NCBI GenBank assembly: GCA_947523045.1
Contig: CANNUR010000196.1
Span: 1-5,737 of the forward strand
Length of the DNA: 5,737 nucleotides
Origin: an uncultured Prosthecobacter sp.
Lineage (GTDB): Bacteria; Verrucomicrobiota; Verrucomicrobiia; Verrucomicrobiales; Verrucomicrobiaceae
Direction: 5' to 3'
Under the pieces are notes generated by a model. That model did not search any database. It saw nothing but the letters and a program-made list of their open reading frames with translations, and was not told the DNA's origin. The position numbers were made by a program, and so were the translations under genes. This document shows, in pieces, positions 1 through 5,737 of this stretch; position 1 is the stretch's first letter, and each line of letters opens with the position of its first letter.

Positions 1-160
1 CTCGCAGCAGGTGCCAGGACTCGGTCAGGACCGCCTCGCAGGTGATCCAAGGCAGAGGCAGCGTCTGCAGTTGCTGCACCGCCCAGGCGTGATGCCTCTC
101 CCGGCGGTCGAGCAGGGCAACCAGCGGCCCCGTATCAACGACGACCGAGGGATGCTTCAC
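1..160 (-). CDS. PIN-domain ribonuclease toxin (VapC-like), 3' end cut by the window
   Basis: The visible 53 residues are the N-terminal part of a PIN-domain protein, the fold of VapC toxins, which are Mg-dependent ribonucleases that cleave tRNA or rRNA in the cytoplasm. The strand-1 motif VVVDTGPLVALLD carries the first conserved acidic residue (Asp9). The segment WITCEAVLTESWHLL carries the second (probably Glu42), inside the helix typical of this family. The later acidic residues lie outside the window, so completeness cannot be judged. I chose the GTG at 160 because GGAGG sits 6 bases upstream (167-171); the ATG at 164 is in the antitoxin frame. The gene starts inside the end of the upstream antitoxin gene (26-base overlap), as expected for a translationally coupled toxin-antitoxin operon. 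The PIN assignment is firm; target and activity are inferred. Confidence 0.85.
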   Translation of the reverse strand, partial: MKHPSVVVDTGPLVALLDRRERHHAWAVQQLQTLPLPWITCEAVLTESWHLLR

Positions 161-404
161 CCATGCCCTCCAGATGTTGAGGGTTGCTACCGAGGTCGTT
201 CAGGCCCGAATCGAAGCATCCGACATGCTGCATCATCCGCGTCCGCAGCCGCTTTTGCTCTTCGGCGTCCTGCGAGGCTTGGCTGGCGGTCAGCCAGCTT
301 TGGAAAAGCTCGATCGTCACCTCGCGAATCTTCCGCCCTTGTTCGGCGGTTTTCGCTTTGACCTTCCGATACAGGTCATCTGGGATGTCGATGGTGGCCT
401 TCAC
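135..404 (-). CDS. Ribbon-helix-helix antitoxin (VapB-like)
   Basis: This is an 89-residue protein whose first 38 residues look like a ribbon-helix-helix DNA-binding domain: a short strand (MKATIDIPDDLY), then two helices rich in Lys, Arg and Glu (about 9-22 and 26-38). In VapB-type antitoxins this domain dimerises on an operator, while the C-terminal tail wraps around and blocks the toxin. Residues 39-89 are polar and look disordered, consistent with that tail. The start is GTG at 404; an in-frame TAA lies 10-12 bases upstream, so no longer start is possible. No Shine-Dalgarno sequence stands at normal distance; an AGGA lies about 20 bases upstream. The stop lies 26 bases inside the PIN toxin gene. 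Pairing with the toxin rests on order, overlap and domain types; exact family is uncertain. Confidence 0.85.
   Translation of the reverse strand: MKATIDIPDDLYRKVKAKTAEQGRKIREVTIELFQSWLTASQASQDAEEQKRLRTRMMQHVGCFDSGLNDLGSNPQHLEGMGEASLGRR
167..171 (-). promoter_or_regulatory. Ribosome binding site of the PIN toxin
   Basis: GGAGG on the minus strand lies inside the antitoxin coding sequence, 6 bases before the GTG at 160. It decides the toxin start, since the nearby ATG at 164 is in the antitoxin frame and too close to the site. Confidence 0.7.
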
Positions 405-406
405 GA

Positions 407-424
407 AAACAAGTTAACTTGTTT
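407..424. promoter_or_regulatory. Palindromic operator of the toxin-antitoxin operon (predicted)
   Basis: AAACAAGTTAACTTGTTT is a perfect 18-base palindrome ending two bases before the antitoxin GTG start. It is a local AT-rich island in GC-rich DNA. Ribbon-helix-helix antitoxins usually bind symmetrical sites in their own promoter, so this is the natural candidate operator. Binding is inferred; the symmetry is seen directly. Confidence 0.65.
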
Positions 425-439
425 CCTGTATTAGGTCAA
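411..439 (-). promoter_or_regulatory. Possible promoter of the toxin-antitoxin operon
   Basis: On the minus strand TTGACC (439-434) resembles a -35 box and is followed after 17 bases by TAACTT (416-411), a weak -10 box lying inside the palindrome. Initiation about 7 bases downstream would fall at or next to the GTG start at 404, giving an almost leaderless mRNA. This would fit the missing Shine-Dalgarno sequence. The -10 match is poor, so this is tentative. Confidence 0.35.
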
Positions 440-440
440 G

Positions 441-562
441 GTCGACCGGCGTCCCAGGTCATTCTTGGCCACCCAAGCGCGCAAGGATTCTGGAGGAGAG
501 CCTTGGCGTTGTTTCGCGACTCAAATCTCTGGGCTCCAAGGCGGCTCGGACTTGAAGGCAGG
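441..562. other. Intergenic stretch with nothing recognisable
   Basis: Between the toxin-antitoxin promoter and the CACGGAG repeat I find no convincing coding sequence, RNA gene or inverted repeat. A 70-codon open frame crosses it on the plus strand (419-631), but its translation resembles no family I know and it runs into the repeat, so I do not call it. Confidence 0.5.
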
Positions 563-644
563 TCTCGCACGGAGGACGCGGAGGCCACGGAGGCGGAAGT
601 GACCCGCAGCCCATCTCCGTGGTCTCCGTGAGCTCCGTGCGAGA
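563..644. repeat. Imperfect inverted repeat of CACGGAG units with 9-base period
   Basis: Two 30-base arms, 563-592 and 615-644, match as inverted repeats at 26 of 30 positions, with the outer 12 bases (TCTCGCACGGAG) perfect and a 22-base loop between them. Each arm holds three CACGGAG-type units at an exact 9-base spacing: starts 568, 577 (variant CGCGGAG) and 586 in the left arm; complements starting at 615, 624 and 633 in the right arm. The layout is that of a foldable extragenic palindromic repeat, not of a terminator, as no T-run follows. Whether it occurs elsewhere in this genome cannot be seen here. Confidence 0.75.
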
Positions 645-645
645 T

Positions 646-726
646 TTCTGCGGGGGGCCAGTGGTGTTGGATCAGCGTGCCATCAGCGCTTCAAAAGCCG
701 CTTATGGACCCCCGCAGAACACGGAG
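646..726. repeat. Second hairpin next to the CACGGAG palindrome
   Basis: Arms 646-660 (TTCTGCGGGGGGCCA) and 705-719 (TGGACCCCCGCAGAA) are inverted repeats matching at 14 of 15 positions around a 44-base loop. A seventh CACGGAG unit follows directly at 720-726. Only one base separates this hairpin from the preceding 30-base-arm palindrome, so the two probably form one composite repeat element of about 165 bases. Confidence 0.6.
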
Positions 727-740
727 GGCGGGAGCAGGCC

Positions 741-778
741 AAAAGCCAAAAGGCCAGGCTTCTGAGGGCCTGGCCTTT
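741..778 (-). terminator. Rho-independent terminator of the ftsH operon
   Basis: Read on the minus strand, a perfect 11-base stem (AAAGGCCAGGC at 778-768 pairing with GCCTGGCCTTT at 759-749) encloses an 8-base loop and is followed by the T-rich tail TTTTGGCTTTT. It starts 27 bases after the ftsH stop codon, where a terminator for the leftward operon is expected. Confidence 0.8.
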
Positions 779-805
779 GAGGTTGGAAGGCGTTTGGGGC
801 GCCGA

Positions 806-2866
<2,061 letters not shown>

Positions 2867-2950
2867 GTCGTTTGGGGGAATCCTAGAAGGCTATACGCGC
2901 GTCGCCTTGACGGCGCCGCTTGGGGTTTTCGGTTCGGGACTGGTCGGCGC

Positions 2951-2964
2951 AAATGCCGGCATTT
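2951..2964. repeat. Short perfect palindrome between the methyltransferase gene and ftsH
   Basis: AAATGCCGGCATTT is a perfect 14-base palindrome abutting the methyltransferase stop codon (2964-2966). It could be a protein-binding site or a tiny hairpin, but there is no T-run to make it a terminator. It may also be chance. Confidence 0.3.
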
Positions 2965-3533
2965 CAAGCGCGGATGCGCTGGCGGACGGCCTCGAACAGG
3001 CAGACACCGGTCGCCACGGAAACGTTCAAGCAGGGCACCTTGCCGGCCATGGGGATGCGTGCCAAAAAGTCACAGTGCTCGGCGGTCAGCCGGCGCATGC
3101 CCTCGCCCTCGGCGCCCATGACGATGCCGATGCCGCCCTTGAGGTCGAGGTCGTAGAGCGACTGGGTGGCTTCGTCGGCCGTGCCGACCAGCCAGACGCC
3201 GAGCTTTTTCAACCGGTCCATGGCTCGTGCCAGGTTGGTGACACGGACCAGCGGCACGTTTTCGGCGCCGCCGCAGGAGACGCGCAGGACGGTGTCGCTG
3301 ACCGGGGCCGACTTGTCCTTGGGCATGACCACGCAGGCGACGCCGGCGGCGTCGGCGGTGCGCAGGCAGGCGCCGAGGTTGTGAGGGTCCTGAATGCAGT
3401 CGAGCACGAGCACCAGCGGGTCCGCCTTGCCGTCGAGCAGGAAGGGCAGGTCGTCCTCCTCATAGGTGCGGACGGAGGTCGGCGGCGCCTGGCTGTGGCG
3501 GTTCTGGCGGGCGGTCGGGGGCGGCTTGCGCAT
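2964..3533 (-). CDS. SpoU/TrmH-family RNA 2'-O-methyltransferase, RlmB-like, without N-terminal domain
   Basis: A 189-residue SPOUT-fold enzyme that should transfer a methyl group from S-adenosylmethionine to a ribose 2'-OH of rRNA or tRNA. All three family motifs are present: motif 1 around [12 protein letters not shown] (49-60, Asn52 and Arg58), motif 2 [10 protein letters not shown] (137-146) and motif 3 [17 protein letters not shown] (160-176), whose wording is close to RlmB (23S rRNA Gm2251). RlmB is usually about 240-250 residues with an L30e-like RNA-binding domain in front; here only about 35 basic, proline-containing residues precede the catalytic domain. The truncation is not a start-site error, because an in-frame TGA stands two codons before the ATG at 3533. 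No Shine-Dalgarno sequence is seen. It lies 47 bases downstream of the carboxynorspermidine dehydrogenase gene and 97 bases upstream of ftsH. Family certain, exact target uncertain. Confidence 0.9.
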   Translation of the reverse strand: MRKPPPTARQNRHSQAPPTSVRTYEEDDLPFLLDGKADPLVLVLDCIQDPHNLGACLRTADAAGVACVVMPKDKSAPVSDTVLRVSCGGAENVPLVRVTNLARAMDRLKKLGVWLVGTADEATQSLYDLDLKGGIGIVMGAEGEGMRRLTAEHCDFLARIPMAGKVPCLNVSVATGVCLFEAVRQRIRA

Positions 3534-3580
3534 GGCGATTCAGGCCGCGACGGCGGCGTGGAGGGGAGCGGAAGGGCCGG

Positions 3581-4786
3581 TCACTCGCCGGGCAGGGGCT
3601 GGGTCGGGAAGGTCTCCACCCAGGGCAGGCCGTGGGCGTTGAGGTCGGCCATGAACGGGTCCGGATTGAGCTGCTCGAGGTTCCAGACGCCGGGCTGGCG
3701 GTACTCGGCCGGGTTGGTTAGCAGCTGCTTGGCGGCGATCATCGCCGGCACGCCGGTCGTGTAGCTGACGCCCTGGCTGTTGGTCTCGCGGTAGCAGTCC
3801 TCGTGATTCTTGACGTTGTAGATGTACAGGCGCTTGAACTGGCCGTCCTTGCCCTCGCCCTCGATCCAGTTGCCGATGCAGGTCTTGCCCTTGGTGTCGG
3901 CGCCGAGCGTGCCCGGCTCCGGCAGCAGGGTCTTGAGGAACTCGATCGGGATGATCTCGACGCCCTTGTGGACGACCGGGTCGATGCGGGTCATGCCGAC
4001 GTTCACCAGCACTTCCATGTGCTTGATGTAGGCGTCGCCAAAGGTCATCCAGAAGCGGGCGCGGCGCATCGGGATGTGCTTGGTCAGGCTCTCCAGCTCC
4101 TCATGGTAGAGGCAGTAGATGTTCTTCGGACCGATGCCCTCCGGGAAATCGAAGCTGCGCTTGATCTCCAGCGGCTTGGTCTCGACCCACTGGCCGTTTT
4201 CCCAGTAGCGACCGTTGGCGGTCACCTCGCGCAGGTTGATCTCGGGGTTGAAATTCGTCGCGAACGCCTTGCCATGGTCGCCGGCGTTGCAGTCGATGAT
4301 GTCGAGGGTGTCGATGCGGTTGAAGTGATGCTTCAGCGCGTGGGCGGTGTACACATTGGTGACGCCCGGGTCAAAGCCGCAGCCGAGCAGGGCGGTCAGG
4401 CCGGCGGCCTTGAAGCGCTCCTGGTAGGCCCACTGCCAGTGGTACTCGAACTTGGCGACGTCGCGCGGCTCGTAGTTGGCAGTGTCGATGTAGTGCACGC
4501 CGGTCTCCAAACAGGCGTCCATGATGGTCAGGTCCTGGTAGGGCAGGGCGACGTTGATGACGACCGCCGGCTGGAAGTCCCGGATCAGGGCGACCAGTTC
4601 CGGGACGTTGTCGGCATCAACCGCGGCGGTGCGGATCGGCCGGGAAAGTTCGGCGGCAATGGCGTCGCACTTGGCCTTGGTGCGCGAGGCGAGCAGGATC
4701 TCGCTGAAGACTTCCGGGAGCTGGGCGCACTTGTGGACGACGACACGGCCGACGCCGCCGGCACCGATGATGAGGACTTTTGCCAT
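3581..4786 (-). CDS. Carboxynorspermidine dehydrogenase (saccharopine dehydrogenase/Lys1-like family)
   Basis: A 401-residue NAD(P)H-dependent enzyme. It reductively condenses aspartate semialdehyde with a diamine (putrescine or diaminopropane) to carboxyspermidine or carboxynorspermidine, the first step of the alternative bacterial spermidine route; a decarboxylase, not present in this window, completes it. The nucleotide-binding motif GAGGVG is at 8-13. Characteristic blocks are NVALPYQDLTIMDACLETG (78-96), GCGFDPGVTNVYTAHALK (135-152), CNAGDHG (166-172), TNFNPEINLREVT (177-189) and SYTTGVPAMIAAK (341-353). Length fits the family. The reading frame stays open for 134 codons upstream, but that part is the antisense of the divergent dehydrogenase gene, so the ATG at 4786, just before the Rossmann strand MAKVLIIGAGGVG, is the start. 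No clear Shine-Dalgarno sequence. Likely first gene of the leftward unit. True saccharopine dehydrogenase is a less likely reading. Confidence 0.92.
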   Translation of the reverse strand: MAKVLIIGAGGVGRVVVHKCAQLPEVFSEILLASRTKAKCDAIAAELSRPIRTAAVDADNVPELVALIRDFQPAVVINVALPYQDLTIMDACLETGVHYIDTANYEPRDVAKFEYHWQWAYQERFKAAGLTALLGCGFDPGVTNVYTAHALKHHFNRIDTLDIIDCNAGDHGKAFATNFNPEINLREVTANGRYWENGQWVETKPLEIKRSFDFPEGIGPKNIYCLYHEELESLTKHIPMRRARFWMTFGDAYIKHMEVLVNVGMTRIDPVVHKGVEIIPIEFLKTLLPEPGTLGADTKGKTCIGNWIEGEGKDGQFKRLYIYNVKNHEDCYRETNSQGVSYTTGVPAMIAAKQLLTNPAEYRQPGVWNLEQLNPDPFMADLNAHGLPWVETFPTQPLPGE

Positions 4787-4883
4787 AGGGGAGTGCAGGG
4801 TGGCGTCGGCGGCGGCGGAGTCAAGCGGCGCCGTGCGAAGAAATCCCTTGGCAGCCGGCCGGAATTTCCGAAGGTGGCCGCCT
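4787..4883. promoter_or_regulatory. Divergent intergenic region between two start codons
   Basis: These 97 bases separate the leftward polyamine gene from the rightward dehydrogenase and should hold promoters for both. I cannot identify a convincing -35/-10 pair in either direction; a TTGACT on the minus strand (4838-4833) lacks a -10 partner. A small interrupted palindrome CGGAATTTCCG lies at 4860-4870. The AAGGTGG at 4871-4877 is a possible ribosome binding site for the rightward gene. Confidence 0.35.
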
Positions 4884-5737
4884 ATGTTTTCCCTCGCTGA
4901 CAAGACCGTCGTCATCACCGGAGCCGGCTCCGGCATCGGCAAAGCCATCGCCCTGCTCTTTGCCCGCCAGGGCGCGCGCGTCGAGGTGCTCGACCTGTCG
5001 GCCGAGGCGGCCCGTGGCACGGCCGAGGAAATCCGCGCGGCCGGTGGCGACGCCGCCGAGGCGGCCTGCGATGTCGGCGACGGCGCGGCGGTGACCGCCG
5101 TCATGGACGCCATCGTTGCCCGGCGCGGCCGCATCGATGTCCTGGTCAACAACGCCGGCATCGCCCACATCGGCACCCTGCTGACCACGACGGAGGCCGA
5201 CCTCGACCGCCTCTACCAGATCAACATCAAGGGCGTCTTCCACTGCGCCCAGGCCGCCGTGCAGCGCATGGTCGCCCAGGGCGGTGGCGTCGTCCTCAAC
5301 CTCTGCTCGATCGCCGCCAACATGGGCCTGCCCGACCGCTTTGCCTACTCGATGACCAAGGGCGCGGTGCTGACCATGACCTACTCGATCGCCAAGGACT
5401 TCATCGGCCAGGGCGTGCGCTGCAACTGCATCTGCCCGGCGCGCGTGCACACGCCGTTTGTCGACGGCTACCTGGCGCGCACCTACCCGGGTCGCGAGGC
5501 GGAGATGTTCGAGAAACTCAGCGCCGCCCAGCCCATCGGCCGCATGGCCAGCCCCGACGAGGTGGCCGCCCTGGCGCTGTACCTGTGCAGCGACGAGGCC
5601 TCCTTCGTCACCGGCTGCGCCTACCCGCTCGACGGCGGCGCGGTACACCGGGTTGCGCGCCGTGACCAGGGCCAGGGCCCGGGTGGTGGGTATGCCCAGC
5701 CCGGCCATGGCCTCGCCGGCCAGGTATTCGCGCACCG
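4884..5737 (+). CDS. Short-chain dehydrogenase/reductase (SDR), native part to about 5639, then foreign tail
   Basis: A classical SDR oxidoreductase, starting at ATG 4884 with AAGGTGG upstream. The cofactor motif TGAGSGIG is at residues 12-19; Asp37 at the end of strand 2 suggests NAD(H) over NADP(H). NNAG is at 89-92, and the catalytic tetrad is Asn114, Ser142, Tyr155, Lys159. The segment CPARVHTPFVDGYL (184-197) resembles sugar dehydrogenases of the L-fucose type, but the substrate cannot be assigned. The C-terminal YPLDGG (247-252) is where this family normally has only a few residues left. Instead the frame stays open to the window edge with about 32 low-complexity residues that are the antisense of a selO fragment. 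So residues 1-252 are native and essentially complete, while the true stop has been lost. It is divergent from the polyamine gene; no functional link is evident. Confidence 0.9.
   Translation, partial: MFSLADKTVVITGAGSGIGKAIALLFARQGARVEVLDLSAEAARGTAEEIRAAGGDAAEAACDVGDGAAVTAVMDAIVARRGRIDVLVNNAGIAHIGTLLTTTEADLDRLYQINIKGVFHCAQAAVQRMVAQGGGVVLNLCSIAANMGLPDRFAYSMTKGAVLTMTYSIAKDFIGQGVRCNCICPARVHTPFVDGYLARTYPGREAEMFEKLSAAQPIGRMASPDEVAALALYLCSDEASFVTGCAYPLDGGAVHRVARRDQGQGPGGGYAQPGHGLAGQVFAH
5640..5737 (-). pseudogene. selO: Internal fragment of selO (protein adenylyltransferase SelO/YdiU)
   Basis: Read leftward from the window end, the translation VREYLAGEAMAGLGIPTTRA followed by LALVTARNPVYR matches the conserved R-E-x-L-x-x-E-A-M-x-x-L-G-I-P-T-T-R-A-L block of SelO, a pseudokinase-fold enzyme that transfers AMP to Ser, Thr or Tyr of proteins. 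In intact SelO the sequence goes on after PVYR with Glu and a conserved methionine/valine-arginine region. Here, after the Arg codon (5642-5640), it turns into the antisense of the SDR gene. Only about 32 residues are visible; the upstream part lies beyond the window. Identification is from a well-remembered motif and is fairly strong. Whether this is a real gene remnant or an assembly chimera is open. Confidence 0.75.

Noticed and set aside
174..434. Plus-strand small open frames across the antitoxin gene
   Set aside because: The minus-strand frame gives a clear ribbon-helix-helix protein; the plus frames are shadows.
563..726. CRISPR array
   Set aside because: The 9-base periodic units are inverted between the two arms and have no spacers of 25-40 bases; there are no cas genes nearby.
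3803..4900. A 365-codon open frame on the plus strand
   Set aside because: Antisense shadow of the carboxynorspermidine dehydrogenase gene; no recognisable domain.
4787..5188. N-terminal extension of 134 residues on the carboxynorspermidine dehydrogenase frame
   Set aside because: It is antisense of the SDR gene and Ser/Ala/Arg/Thr-rich; the family begins at the Rossmann strand encoded just after ATG 4786.
4821..5639. Minus-strand open frame continuing from the selO fragment
   Set aside because: Only the first 32 residues match SelO; the rest is the antisense of the SDR gene and has no domain of its own.

Overview
The window is GC-rich bacterial DNA with tightly packed genes. I read six protein-coding genes (two cut by the window edges), one 98-base fragment of a seventh gene, and one intergenic stretch of about 400 bases. 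The combination of a FtsH with a proline-rich tail, a Lys1-type carboxynorspermidine dehydrogenase and a palindromic CACGGAG repeat suggests an environmental Gram-negative bacterium, perhaps Verrucomicrobiota (Opitutaceae-like). That assignment is an impression from protein style, not a measurement.

Left part (1-440): a minus-strand toxin-antitoxin pair of the VapBC type. The ribbon-helix-helix antitoxin comes first and overlaps the PIN-domain toxin by 26 bases; the toxin runs off the left edge. A perfect 18-base palindrome two bases upstream of the antitoxin start is the likely autoregulatory operator.

Intergenic part (405-805): after the operator and a possible promoter comes a stretch with no recognisable gene. 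It is followed by a double hairpin built from 7-base CACGGAG units at an exact 9-base period (563-726), then by a rho-independent terminator (741-778) that closes the next operon.

Central part (806-4786): three minus-strand genes, probably one transcription unit, in the order carboxynorspermidine dehydrogenase (polyamine synthesis), a short SpoU/RlmB-like rRNA 2'-O-methyltransferase, and FtsH (membrane ATP-dependent protease). They are spaced by 47 and 97 bases and end at the terminator.

Right part (4884-5737): a divergent plus-strand short-chain dehydrogenase/reductase, complete up to its C-terminal Asp-Gly-Gly motif. At about base 5640 its sequence abruptly changes into a minus-strand fragment of selO (protein AMPylase). 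This junction is either a genomic rearrangement or, more likely given the roughly read-length tail, a chimeric contig end.

I see no new multi-gene defence or mobile system. The items most worth a second look are the SDR/selO junction, the CACGGAG double hairpin, and the operator arrangement of the toxin-antitoxin pair.
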